A DNA stretch of 59,440 bases from Synechococcus sp. AG-686-F08 (lineage in GTDB: Bacteria; Cyanobacteriota; Cyanobacteriia; PCC-6307; Cyanobiaceae), in contig QCVQ01000006.1 of assembly GCA_003210315.1 (NCBI GenBank), forward strand, positions 1 to 59,440. The letters run 5' to 3'. This document shows positions 19,675-28,288 of the stretch, piece after piece. Position 1 is the stretch's first letter. Every line of letters begins with the position of its first letter. The notes beneath the pieces are model-generated. The model searched no databases. It saw only the letters and a program-made list of their open reading frames with translations, and was not told the DNA's origin. The position numbers and the translations under genes were made by a program.

Positions 19675-20224
19675 CGCCTAACCCCGTAACAGGAAGGCTC
19701 TTTGGAGCAGGCCGCCTCAGGCGATCCCCACAAAAGCCTCGAAACAACGCTTCCACCTCAGCCATCGGCAATCCCTGCACCAGCCTTGCCTCGATTTCAT
19801 CGCGCCGCTGGGACTGGTGATACAACCGCAATTCCTGAAACGAACTCAACGACTGCTTCTCAATCTGGGCTAAGGCGTTGCCAATCTGATGATCAGGCAA
19901 GAGAGGCCCCTGCTGACAATGCTGCATCACGTGCGCTGACTCATGAGCCAGCACGGTCCACACCTGAGCGGGATCATCTTGAAGGTTGTTGGAACACAAG
20001 AGCAAGGCATTCCGTCCGGCATGAAAAGCACCTAAGAGTCCAGAGGGACAATCTTTTGCCACCAAGGTTTGGGTGCCTGCCCTTCGCAGAAGAGTGGAGT
20101 AGTTGCCGATGTCAGCCCACGACTGGGCATGCACTGGCGTTCCAAACGAGCTTGCCCCCATCAAAGGAGCCCCCATCACAACGACAGCGAACCATGAGGA
20201 ACGAAGAATGGATTGCCACATCAA
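19667..20224 (-). CDS. Secreted protein with an HExxH zinc-peptidase motif
   Basis: A 185-residue protein with a signal peptide (hydrophobic core about residues 9-25, cleavage likely after VHA near 32). VWTVLAHESAHVMQHC contains HESAH, the HExxH zinc site of metallopeptidases, inside a helix as expected. Four Cys (NC/KDC, LLCS, HC, FCG) could form periplasmic disulfides. Related short cyanobacterial proteins are unassigned. The downstream sequence has no obvious third zinc ligand motif, so enzymatic activity is plausible but unproved. Confidence 0.78.
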   Translation of the reverse strand: MMWQSILRSSWFAVVVMGAPLMGASSFGTPVHAQSWADIGNYSTLLRRAGTQTLVAKDCPSGLLGAFHAGRNALLLCSNNLQDDPAQVWTVLAHESAHVMQHCQQGPLLPDHQIGNALAQIEKQSLSSFQELRLYHQSQRRDEIEARLVQGLPMAEVEALFRGFCGDRLRRPAPKSLPVTGLGDG

Positions 20225-20328
20225 CGGCCTAGCCGACGCCTGATCTCATTCAAGACACAGGAGAGACAAATGAGAATGCACGATTTTGGATCTACAGATT
20301 TGCGCCAGACCCAAAGTCCTGCAAACGC

Positions 20329-20646
20329 TCAGCGCTGGGTCAAGCGCTCAACGCTGGGAACCTTGTCGCGGAACGACTGCTCTCGATCCACGCGCGTATT
20401 CACACGCAGCGTGGAGTGAATCCTCGGCACCCCCTCCCCATGGAGGCGCTCATGACAGCGCTTGACGCAAGCAAACACAGCATCCCAATCCCCTTCAATC
20501 GCTGTTCCATTGGGCCCGAGCTCGTACTCCAGCCCCGACTCTTGAATCAGCTCATGACAGATCGCCACCCAAGGCGCCAGCGAACCTTCAAGGCCCACTG
20601 GCACAACACAGAGATCCACGCTCACGTTCATGACTTGAGCGCTCAA
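20329..20646 (-). CDS. MTH1187-family thiamine-binding protein
   Basis: A 105-residue protein of the MTH1187/YqgV-like family (DUF77), small ferredoxin-fold tetramers that bind thiamine or its precursors. Diagnostic segments are MNVSVDLCVVPVGLEGSLAP at the start, LEYELGPNGTAIEGDWDAVF, and VKRCHERLHGEGVPRIHSTLRV. The start overlaps the end of the upstream hypothetical gene by 4 bp. The role in vivo is unknown. Confidence 0.88.
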   Translation of the reverse strand: MSAQVMNVSVDLCVVPVGLEGSLAPWVAICHELIQESGLEYELGPNGTAIEGDWDAVFACVKRCHERLHGEGVPRIHSTLRVNTRVDREQSFRDKVPSVERLTQR

Positions 20647-20912
20647 TAGGTGGAGGAGTGGTCTCCGCCATCACGAAGACAGGCCTGCGGATAGCGAATC
20701 GTTCTCCAAGCACCGCAACTCGTTTGCACCTCTAAACCGATTCCACGCTGCTGAAGAGAGAGATCACGCCCCTGGCCCGAACACCAACTCTGGGCCGCTG
20801 CTTCAGCGGCATCAATCGATTCATAGGGAGCATCCAGCACCGGATGGGGACTGCCATCTAAAGCAATCAATCGGTATAAAGAACGAACAACTTTCGGCAA
20901 TGTTCCAATCAC
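20643..20912 (-). CDS. Hypothetical protein, about 89 residues
   Basis: Begins, on my reading, at GTG 20912 with IGTLPKVVRSLYRLIALDGS. The frame stays open to 21017, but that part would overlap the divergent gene at 20994. The central VLDAPYESIDAAEAAAQSW looks like a strand-helix unit, and two Cys are present. No family recognised. Co-oriented and overlapping with the MTH1187-type gene. Confidence 0.6.
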   Translation of the reverse strand: MIGTLPKVVRSLYRLIALDGSPHPVLDAPYESIDAAEAAAQSWCSGQGRDLSLQQRGIGLEVQTSCGAWRTIRYPQACLRDGGDHSSTY

Positions 20913-20993
20913 GCATCTGTCACTAGTCTTCCACCTCTGTGCAACAACACCAGAGGGGAAGCTAGAAGACAACCGAAACGTCACGATCAGCTC

Positions 20994-21473
20994 ATGACGA
21001 GCCACCCTGAACTCCAAGTTGCTCTTGAGCAGCTGATGCAGCGCGCCCCCTCGGCGCTATTCAAACGAGCTAGACGTCTATACCTCGATAAATACCCCCT
21101 GGACGGTCGTGATTGCAGCAGTGCGTTGCGCTTGTTTGTGGCGGAAGAGCGGGTCGAAGAATGGGTCGAACCAGACCCAGGGGCAGCAGCCTCAGGACAA
21201 ATTGCGGTCGTATCGACTCAACCAACCCGTCTGTCTCTGGTGCACTGGCAACAGAGCGAGCCGGCATCAGAACAGATGTGCTCCGACTATCTCCAACACA
21301 CCTGGGGGCTTGATCCCTCCTGCTTCAAAGCGATCAACGAGCCCTGGTTCAGAAATGGGGGACATCAGATGCAAGCACAAGCCCCTGATGGATTGATCTT
21401 GACCCGGCGATCTGCTTTCACAGCAGAGAGCAGTGCTACTGCTCCCAATCAGCAAGCACTGGGTGCTCAGTAA
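20994..21473 (+). CDS. Hypothetical protein, 159 residues
   Basis: A soluble protein with an N-terminal helical part (LQVALEQLMQRAPSALFKRA), a basic/acidic stretch VAEERVEEWVEPD, and a polar tail. No motif of a known family is visible. It is transcribed away from the preceding minus-strand genes. Confidence 0.68.
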   Translation: MTSHPELQVALEQLMQRAPSALFKRARRLYLDKYPLDGRDCSSALRLFVAEERVEEWVEPDPGAAASGQIAVVSTQPTRLSLVHWQQSEPASEQMCSDYLQHTWGLDPSCFKAINEPWFRNGGHQMQAQAPDGLILTRRSAFTAESSATAPNQQALGAQ

Positions 21474-21567
21474 CAATGTCAAGGGTTGAAAACAAAGGAA
21501 ATCCTGTAGGCCGAAAGATCGAGCTTCGGCCACCGCTAACCCGGAGTTAAGCCTTGATGAGACCGCT

Positions 21568-21774
21568 ATGAGAGCCCCAGTTGCTGAACGCTATGTGCTG
21601 CGTCAAAACTGCACCGGCAGCTACTTGAGCCTGAATCATCAAACCCAATCGATTGAAGGGGTCTCGAGCGTTGAAGCCGCCTGGAATTTTCACAGCCACG
21701 AAGGGGCTGTGAACCATGCCTTGCTGATTGGCCAGACCCATGGCGAGACCCCTGACGTGATCAAACTCGCTTAG
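21568..21774 (+). CDS. Small conserved-type hypothetical protein, 68 residues
   Basis: Starts with ATG at 21568 and reads a compact protein with [16 protein letters not shown] and [20 protein letters not shown]. Its stop overlaps that of the ferredoxin gene on the other strand by four bases. An antisense frame (21547-21831) runs across it but has weaker composition. No function known. Confidence 0.6.
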   Translation: MRAPVAERYVLRQNCTGSYLSLNHQTQSIEGVSSVEAAWNFHSHEGAVNHALLIGQTHGETPDVIKLA

Positions 21775-22052
21775 AGCTCGTCTTCTACGTCGGTTTTGAT
21801 CGAGCAATCGCTCAGCGGATAACTCACACACAGCAAGGAAAATCCCTTCGACATCTGGTCGTCATCTAGGAAGCTTTGGTCAGCCTGATCAACGCTTCCG
21901 TTGAGAATTTTTCCCGCGCATGTGCTGCACGCACCAGCACGACAGGAATAGGCAAGGTCAATACCTTGCTCTTCCGCTGCGTCAAGGATGTATTGATCAT
22001 CGGCACAGCTAAAGCTGGATCCACCCTCGATGCTGATCGTGAAAGAAGCCAT
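21771..22052 (-). CDS. Plant-type [2Fe-2S] ferredoxin
   Basis: A 93-residue one-electron carrier. The cluster motif is CRAGACSTC (about residues 37-45) with the fourth ligand in LLCVSYP (about 75). It is a little shorter than the main photosynthetic ferredoxin PetF (about 97-99), and the acidic surface (DDQ, EEQ, DDDQ) is kept. It may be a secondary ferredoxin serving a particular reductase. The gene is monocistronic by position and convergent with the 68-residue gene. Confidence 0.93.
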   Translation of the reverse strand: MASFTISIEGGSSFSCADDQYILDAAEEQGIDLAYSCRAGACSTCAGKILNGSVDQADQSFLDDDQMSKGFSLLCVSYPLSDCSIKTDVEDEL

Positions 22053-22152
22053 GTCTCAATAACAGATCAGCTTCTTATTAACGAGGTTTATGGGCGCGGT
22101 CTTGGATCGTCAGAGATCCCAAACCCTGCGCCTCGCGCATCAACCTGGAATA

Positions 22153-22398
22153 TCAGCCTGGAATGAAGTGCCTGAGCCGCCTGGACTCAGGAGCCATTTG
22201 CTGTTGAAGATCAGCGGCACTGGCATTGGTTTGCTCCCGTTGTTGAGCCTGAAAAACGTCGTCTTCGGTGATCGTGAGACCACGTGATTGGGCAAGAGTG
22301 ATCAACTCCTCCAACGGCAAGGGCTGGGCAAGTTGCTCTGCCAAAGCCGGATCGTCATGACGCGCGCCAAGCAATAGATCGAGATCTTTCAGCGACAT
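22153..22398 (-). CDS. Nif11-family protein
   Basis: An 81-residue protein with a typical Nif11 domain: MSLKDLDLLLGARHDDPALA followed by LAQPLPLEELITLAQSRGLTITEDDVFQAQ. Nif11 domains form the leader part of some RiPP precursors (prochlorosins in marine picocyanobacteria), but others are standalone. Here the C-terminal part (SRRLRHFIPG) has no double-Gly cleavage site and no Cys/Ser/Thr-rich core, and no LanM lies nearby. I read it as a standalone Nif11 protein. Confidence 0.8.
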   Translation of the reverse strand: MSLKDLDLLLGARHDDPALAEQLAQPLPLEELITLAQSRGLTITEDDVFQAQQREQTNASAADLQQQMAPESRRLRHFIPG

Positions 22399-22540
22399 GG
22401 CCCAAGGGCAACTGAAATTGATCTACACCAGCACCCCACCCTTTCAGCGTTCAACCCGCAACAACCTGACACCGATTAAGCCTCTGCTGGCCTGAAGTCA
22501 GCAATCATGTTCAGACAAGAACCAAGCCTTCTCACCGACC

Positions 22541-22879
22541 ATGGGTTCCCGATGGCGTGTCATCGAAGCGGTGGCCCTACCAATGCTCACCCTGTTATTC
22601 CTAGGGCTCTGGCAGGGATACCGTCATCACACCGATGCCATACGTGCGCTCCGACTTCAACTCCACGAGCTCGAACAACAACAAACCGAGGGGAACACCT
22701 ACAACCTGATGGAGGAACAGCTGGAGTTCCTGCAACGCCGCCAAGAATCCCTCGAAACACAAATAGGTGACATGAGGCGAGCCCAGCAGCGCTGGCGCAC
22801 GCAAGAGAGACAACGCATTCAGCGCACAGAGCCAGAGCCGACAACGAGACCATCGCTGGACTTAATCCCTATCCCTTAA
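22541..22879 (+). CDS. Membrane-anchored coiled-coil protein, 112 residues
   Basis: One N-terminal span (AVALPMLTLLFLGLWQGY, about residues 10-27) followed by a long heptad-like helix rich in Gln, Glu and Arg (about 30-92), then a Pro-rich tail. Probably anchored in the plasma membrane with the coiled coil in the cytosol. No family recognised. Its 3' end overlaps that of the ABC permease by 11 bp. Confidence 0.7.
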   Translation: MGSRWRVIEAVALPMLTLLFLGLWQGYRHHTDAIRALRLQLHELEQQQTEGNTYNLMEEQLEFLQRRQESLETQIGDMRRAQQRWRTQERQRIQRTEPEPTTRPSLDLIPIP

Positions 22880-23705
22880 CGGCATCCCCACTGGCATTGG
22901 GAAGGATGAAACGCTGAAGCAGCACAAACATCACCAACACCGGAAGGATCGACACCACGGAGCCGGCCGCAACAATCCGCCAATCAAGGGAAAAGCTGCT
23001 GGCCAATTGCTGCAGTCCGAGCGGCAAGGTAAACAGACCTGGATCATCCAGGATCACCAAGGGCCAGAGGAAGTCACTCCAGGTGCCGATAAACACGAAC
23101 ATCGCCAGGGTGATCAGATCAGCCTTAGCGGCGGGAATCATCACGTTCCACCATTCGCCAAGCTTGCTGCAACCATCAATACGTGCAGCCTCTTCGAGCT
23201 CAACGGGTACACCAAGAAAGCTTTGACGTAAGAGGTACAACCCAAAGGCAGTTGCCGCCTGAGGGATCACTAAAGCCATCAGGGTGTTGCGCAAGCCAAG
23301 CTGAACCATCAGTAAGTACAACGGAATCATCACCACCTGGAATGGGATTAGAATCGTTGCCACCACGAGGGCCAAGACAAGTCCACGACCAAAAAAGCGC
23401 ATACGCGCCAGTGGGTAAGCCGCCAGGGAGCAGAACAGAAGATTCGCCACCACCGCAAGGAAGCTGACAACTGAGCTGTTGAAGATGTAGGTCCAAAGCG
23501 GGTTATCACGAAACAGCCGCCCGTAGGCATCAAGGCTGGGCTGGGTCGGAAAGAGCGAAGGAGGACTCGTGAAGATGTCCTCCGCAGGGCCTTTCAACGA
23601 CGTGCTTACCAGCCACAGAAGAGGAACCAGCACGGCAAGTGCCAACAAAATCAACAGCAACAGCTGCAGCAGGGGAGCCGGACGCAGGGTGGATTTGAGT
23701 GACAT
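22869..23705 (-). CDS. Carbohydrate ABC transporter permease (MalG/UgpE type)
   Basis: A 278-residue inner-membrane permease with six spans. The EAA loop is EEAARIDGCSKLGEWWNVMIP (about residues 170-190), which contacts the ATPase. N- and C-terminal hydrophobic spans and the PTQPSLDAYGRLF periplasmic segment are typical of the second permease of sugar or polyol importers; a glucosylglycerol system (GgtD) is one possibility in marine Synechococcus. It starts 10 bp after leuA, and no partner permease, ATPase or binding protein is in this window. Confidence 0.88.
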   Translation of the reverse strand: MSLKSTLRPAPLLQLLLLILLALAVLVPLLWLVSTSLKGPAEDIFTSPPSLFPTQPSLDAYGRLFRDNPLWTYIFNSSVVSFLAVVANLLFCSLAAYPLARMRFFGRGLVLALVVATILIPFQVVMIPLYLLMVQLGLRNTLMALVIPQAATAFGLYLLRQSFLGVPVELEEAARIDGCSKLGEWWNVMIPAAKADLITLAMFVFIGTWSDFLWPLVILDDPGLFTLPLGLQQLASSFSLDWRIVAAGSVVSILPVLVMFVLLQRFILPNASGDAVKG

Positions 23706-23715
23706 GGAGCCCTAA

Positions 23716-25338
23716 TTAATGAACAGGGCTTGAATCCAGCTCAGCCATATCCCTTTGGGGATGAATGGTGGGTCCTGCTGTTCCTGCAACAAGACGGTTC
23801 AGAGCATTCACAAAGGCCTCAGCGGCAGCCACCACCACATCCGTATGCGCGGAATGCCCGGAATAGAGCTGGCCGTCTCGACGCAGACGAATGGTGACAT
23901 CACCCATGGCATCAATGCCTTCGGTGACCGACTTCACCGAAAACTCCACCAATTCATTGGGCTCACCGGCCAGTTGGTTAAGGGAACGGCAAACAGCATC
24001 CACCGGTCCAGTGCCAACCGAGGCTGCGGTTTGCTCCTGGCCGTTCTCATCGGCGAGGGTCACCGTGGCTGTTGGCTGAAGACTGCTGCCACAGCTCACT
24101 TGCACCAGCTTGAGCTGGTATTTGGCATCCGGTTGTTGCACCTGAACGCTGACGATCGATTCGAGATCGCGGTCGGTAATTTCCCGCTTGCGATCAGCAA
24201 GATCCTTGAAGCGGGCAAAGGCATCATCAAGATCCTCACGGCTGAGGTCGTAGCCGAGCTCTTCGAGACGAGCCCGAACAGCGCTGCGGCCGCTGAGCTT
24301 GCCCAAGGAAATCCGATTGTCGGTGAGCCCAACGGTGCGCGCATCAACGATTTCGTAGGTGAGCCGGTTTTTCAGCACGCCGTCTTGATGGATACCCGAT
24401 TCATGCGCGAAGGCATTGGCACCCACAATCGCCTTATTGGGCTGCACCACCATTCCGGTGAGATTGGAGACCAGGCGCGAGGTTTTGGTGATTTCCTCCG
24501 TGCGGACTGCGGTGAGCGGAGTTGGTGAATCCTCCTCTCGTCCAAAGAAGGGGTTGAAATAACGACGGCGCACATGCATCGCCATCACCAGCTCTTCCAG
24601 AGCGGCATTACCGGCGCGTTCGCCGATGCCATTCACGGTGCACTCCAGCTGACGCGCCCCCGATTTCACGGCCTCAAGGAAATTGGCCACTGCCAGCCCG
24701 AGATCGTTGTGGCCATGCACGGAAATCACCGCGTCATCGATATTGGGCACATGCAGATTGATGCCCGCAATCAAACTCCCAAATTCAGAGGGTGTGGTGT
24801 AGCCAACCGTGTCTGGAATGTTCACGGTGCTGGCACCAGCAGCGATGGCCGCTTCGATCACTTCGTACAAAAACTCAGGATCGCTGCGTCCGGCGTCTTC
24901 ACAGGAGAATTCAACGTCGTCAACAAAGGAGCGGGCATACGCCACCATCTCTGGAACGATGCCGAGCACATCTTTACGGCTCTTGCGCAGCTTGTGTTCG
25001 AGGTGAATGTCGCTGGTGGCAATAAAGGTATGGATCCGTCGGTTTGGGGCCGGTGCCACGGCATCAGCGCAGGCCTTGATATCCCCACGGGAGGCGCGGG
25101 CCAAACCACAGATGATCGGGCCGTTCTCACCACCAACCTGCTGGGCAATGCGCTGCACAGCAGCGAAGTCACCATGGCTCGCAAACGGGAAGCCAGCCTC
25201 GATCACATCCACGCCAAGACGGGCCAGTTGCTGCGCTATCGCCAACTTCTCCTCAAGGTTGAGGCTGGCACCGGGGGATTGTTCACCATCTCTAAGAGTG
25301 GTGTCGAAGATCAATACGCGGCCTGGATCCTTGGCCAT
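23716..25338 (-). CDS. leuA: 2-Isopropylmalate synthase
   Basis: First committed step of leucine synthesis: condenses acetyl-CoA with 2-oxoisovalerate. The 540-residue product has [17 protein letters not shown] (about residues 9-25) with metal ligand and substrate residues, the metal-binding [15 protein letters not shown], and the C-terminal regulatory domain ([10 protein letters not shown]... [15 protein letters not shown]) that binds leucine. Full length. Divergent from the GH57 gene across about 130 bp that should hold both promoters. Confidence 0.96.
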   Translation of the reverse strand: MAKDPGRVLIFDTTLRDGEQSPGASLNLEEKLAIAQQLARLGVDVIEAGFPFASHGDFAAVQRIAQQVGGENGPIICGLARASRGDIKACADAVAPAPNRRIHTFIATSDIHLEHKLRKSRKDVLGIVPEMVAYARSFVDDVEFSCEDAGRSDPEFLYEVIEAAIAAGASTVNIPDTVGYTTPSEFGSLIAGINLHVPNIDDAVISVHGHNDLGLAVANFLEAVKSGARQLECTVNGIGERAGNAALEELVMAMHVRRRYFNPFFGREEDSPTPLTAVRTEEITKTSRLVSNLTGMVVQPNKAIVGANAFAHESGIHQDGVLKNRLTYEIVDARTVGLTDNRISLGKLSGRSAVRARLEELGYDLSREDLDDAFARFKDLADRKREITDRDLESIVSVQVQQPDAKYQLKLVQVSCGSSLQPTATVTLADENGQEQTAASVGTGPVDAVCRSLNQLAGEPNELVEFSVKSVTEGIDAMGDVTIRLRRDGQLYSGHSAHTDVVVAAAEAFVNALNRLVAGTAGPTIHPQRDMAELDSSPVH

Positions 25339-25469
25339 GGCTAAAGCCTCGAAGGGTTTTAGTCGGAATGACTATGAGTTACGCCATCTTAATCGAGGCG
25401 GGCGTTACGAGCCGGCGGCTTTAGGGAGAAATACCGGTACATTCACATCATTGATCAAGTAGGTGAGCG

Positions 25470-27044
25470 TTGGCCCAAGGAGCACTAGCCCTTGTTCTCC
25501 ATGCGCACCTTCCCTATGTGCGGGCTAGCGAAGCGAATTCGCTGGAAGAAGACTGGTTTTTTCAAGCATTAATCGAGTGCTATCTCCCCTTGGTGGAGAT
25601 GCTGGAGTCGGCTGCAGGCGATCCAAAACAGCACGCACGACTCACGATGGGGATCTCCCCAACCCTGTTGTCGCTGCTCGCAGACAGCACACTCCACGAA
25701 CGCTTCCCAAACTGGGTTCAAGCGCGCTTGCAGCTGCTGCAACATGCACCCAGCGATCGCAAAGCCGCTGCACTGCATCTACAGAGTTGCTTTGAGCGCT
25801 ACCTGCTCAGCTGGCAGAACAGCAACGGCGATCTGATCGGACGCTTTAGCGCCCTGCAACAACAAGGGGTGCTCGACCTGCTCACCTGCGGCGCCACCCA
25901 CGGCTACTTGCCACTGCTGCGGGAACACCCGGAAGCGGTTCGAGCACAATTGCGCACCGCTGTTCGAGAACACCACCGGCTGATCGGCCAGCAACCTCTC
26001 GGGATCTGGCTACCGGAATGCGCCTACTACGAAGGCCTTGATGTATGGATGCGCGATGCCGGCTTGCGCTACGCGGTGCTGGATGGCCATGGTTTGCTCC
26101 ACGCCAAACCACGGCCCAGATATGGGGTGTATGCCCCGATTAGCAGCCGCAATGGTGTGGCCTTTTTCGGGCGCGACAGCGATGCCACCCTGCCGGTCTG
26201 GTCCGCGCGAGATGGCTACCCCGGGGACCCTGCCTACCGGGAATTCCATAGGGATCTGGGCTGGGATGTCCCTCAAGAGCAAATCGAAGCCTTCGGACTG
26301 CCGACCCAAAGACCGCTGGGCCTTAAGTTGCATCGCGTCAGCGACCAACGCGCTCCGCTCGATGCCAAGCAGCCCTACGAACCAGAGCTTGCTCAAGCAC
26401 GCACTAAGGACCACGCCAAGCACTACCTCGAGGGACGGCGTCTCCAACTCGAAGCCCTAGAAGAGCGCATGGAGACAGCACCTTTATTGGTGGCTCCATT
26501 CGACGCCGAACTGTTTGGCCACTGGTGGTTTGAGGGTCCATCATTTTTAGCTGAGCTGTTCCGGCAAGGACCAGAGCAACAGGTGAAATTCACCACCCTG
26601 CGCGGCGTCCTCAGCCAAACTCCCAGTCTGCAAATCTGCGATCCCTCCCCCTCCAGCTGGGGACAAGGGGGCTTTCATGATTATTGGCTCAACGACAGCA
26701 ACGCCTGGATCATTCCGGAATGGAGCCGCGCCGGCAGAGCCATGAAAGAACGCTGCAGCCGCGGGGTTGGCAGTGAGCAAGGGCTACGCATGCTCCATCA
26801 AGCCGGCCGCGAACTGCTGCTTTCTCAATCATCGGACTGGAGTTTCATCCTGCGCGCAGGCACCACCACCGGACTGGCCAAAGAACGAATCGAGCGGCAC
26901 CTGGAACGGTTCTGGACCTTGATGGCCTGCATCGATGGCCAGGACAGGATGAGTGAAGCGTGGCTGAATGACGTTGAGGCAGAAGATTCTTTATTCCCCT
27001 TGATTCAGCCTGCTGATTGGGCACAAGTGGAAATCAAGAACTAG
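25470..27044 (+). CDS. GH57 alpha-1,4-glucan branching enzyme
   Basis: Glycoside hydrolase family 57 protein of the TK1436/DUF1957 type, which introduces alpha-1,6 branches into glycogen. The 524 residues begin LVLHAHLPYVR (conserved region 1, with the subsite His), carry WLPECAYYEGL with the nucleophile Glu183, and APFDAELFGHWWFEG with the acid/base Asp near 345. The length suits branching enzymes of this family. TTG at 25470 is used because AGGTGA stands a few bases upstream. This would be a second branching enzyme besides GlgB, a common situation in cyanobacteria. Confidence 0.9.
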   Translation: MAQGALALVLHAHLPYVRASEANSLEEDWFFQALIECYLPLVEMLESAAGDPKQHARLTMGISPTLLSLLADSTLHERFPNWVQARLQLLQHAPSDRKAAALHLQSCFERYLLSWQNSNGDLIGRFSALQQQGVLDLLTCGATHGYLPLLREHPEAVRAQLRTAVREHHRLIGQQPLGIWLPECAYYEGLDVWMRDAGLRYAVLDGHGLLHAKPRPRYGVYAPISSRNGVAFFGRDSDATLPVWSARDGYPGDPAYREFHRDLGWDVPQEQIEAFGLPTQRPLGLKLHRVSDQRAPLDAKQPYEPELAQARTKDHAKHYLEGRRLQLEALEERMETAPLLVAPFDAELFGHWWFEGPSFLAELFRQGPEQQVKFTTLRGVLSQTPSLQICDPSPSSWGQGGFHDYWLNDSNAWIIPEWSRAGRAMKERCSRGVGSEQGLRMLHQAGRELLLSQSSDWSFILRAGTTTGLAKERIERHLERFWTLMACIDGQDRMSEAWLNDVEAEDSLFPLIQPADWAQVEIKN

Positions 27045-27053
27045 GCAAAAGGA

Positions 27054-28286
27054 TCACGACGACTTCGGAGGAGCCCCAAGCACCAACCCTCTCCTGACAT
27101 CCCAAGGCGAGATCGAAAAGAGACGCAGCATCACACCCATCAGCCGCGGAAGCGGCAGCGTATTGGTGAGAAAACCAATCCACTCCTCTTGAGGCAGTTG
27201 AAAAAAACTTGTGAAGTGCCGGCGCAATAGCTGCTCATCGAAGCCCATCAAGCGGCCCAATCCAAACTGAAACAAGCGGTGACGGAGCACCATCTCCCAG
27301 GGCCAAAGTGTTTGCCAACCAAGACGGGCCAAAGCTGCGGAGCCAAGACTGGGTTGTTGCTTGAGTGCCGCGGCCAGGGCCTCGGCTAAGCCAGGACCAC
27401 GACGCAGTAAGGCACCAAGCATATAGCCCGAGGCGGGATGCACCATGCTCGCTGCACCACCAAAGGCCAACAACGGTTGATTGAAATCCGGCAGCGGCAA
27501 ATTCATTGGGAACAAGCAATGCTCCTCTTCCAACACCTCAGTGATTGCCACATCAGCGTTAGCTAAGCGTTGCTCTAAGCGCTGCTTCAACACAGCCTCA
27601 GGCACAGCAGGTGCCAAAGCCAACGACGTTTCTTCTACAAAAAACACCCCCTCTCCAAAATCCATCGCATACAAAAAGGTGGGGGGTTCGTTGCGTTGCT
27701 CCGCGGTGAGGTGATCACAGCGAAAATCCATCAACACAAAGCGGCCCGGCTCCACCGGGGGATTGCTGAAGCGACCCACCACGCCGTAGGCAGCCTGACC
27801 AGCCACTGGGCCCTGATCAGGCCGACGAATGTGGGGACTGCGATGCCCTGAAGCATCGATGACCACCCGAGCCAGGCGCTGATCCCCCGACGCGCAATGC
27901 ACGCTTGTGCAATCACCCTGCAAGGAGATGCGTTCAACACTGTCTTGATGCCAGGTCATTCCCTGGCCATGTACAAGCCAATACTGCTGCAGCTTTTGGC
28001 GATCAAACAGCCCGTAATCCAGCCCATGGGGCGTGGGTTGATCGTCTAGGTCAGTGCCACCAGCACCATAAAAACTCACCGTGTTGCTCCACCGGTGCTC
28101 GAGCAGATCTTCAAGGCCCAATGGCTCAAGCTCCTTCGCCCAAATCCCATAGGTGTTCGGCCAAGGTGTCTCAACCGGATTCGGTGCAATCCCTTCCACC
28201 ATCACCCCGCGCCGATGCAATTCGGAGGCGATACAGAGGGCGGCAGGACCGCCCCCAATCACCAAAACATCCGCACAATCAGCCAA
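27054..28286 (-). CDS. crtL: Lycopene cyclase (CrtL type)
   Basis: FAD-dependent cyclase making beta-ionone (or epsilon) rings on lycopene. The 410-residue protein opens with the dinucleotide fold VLVIGGGPAALCIASEL and has the family segments PWPNTYGIWAKELE, YGLFDRQKLQQYW, FLYAMDFGEGVFFVEETSLA and MVHPASGYMLGALLRR. Marine Synechococcus have two paralogues (beta and epsilon) and sequence by eye does not settle which this is. The TTG start lies two bases after the gyrA stop, with GAGGA inside the gyrA end as ribosome site, so translation is probably coupled. Confidence 0.9.
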   Translation of the reverse strand: MADCADVLVIGGGPAALCIASELHRRGVMVEGIAPNPVETPWPNTYGIWAKELEPLGLEDLLEHRWSNTVSFYGAGGTDLDDQPTPHGLDYGLFDRQKLQQYWLVHGQGMTWHQDSVERISLQGDCTSVHCASGDQRLARVVIDASGHRSPHIRRPDQGPVAGQAAYGVVGRFSNPPVEPGRFVLMDFRCDHLTAEQRNEPPTFLYAMDFGEGVFFVEETSLALAPAVPEAVLKQRLEQRLANADVAITEVLEEEHCLFPMNLPLPDFNQPLLAFGGAASMVHPASGYMLGALLRRGPGLAEALAAALKQQPSLGSAALARLGWQTLWPWEMVLRHRLFQFGLGRLMGFDEQLLRRHFTSFFQLPQEEWIGFLTNTLPLPRLMGVMLRLFSISPWDVRRGLVLGAPPKSS

Positions 28287-28288
28287 GG

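Noticed and set aside
22153-22398. Prochlorosin-type precursor peptide
   Set aside because: No Gly-Gly/Gly-Ala cleavage site, no Cys-rich core and no modifying enzyme nearby.
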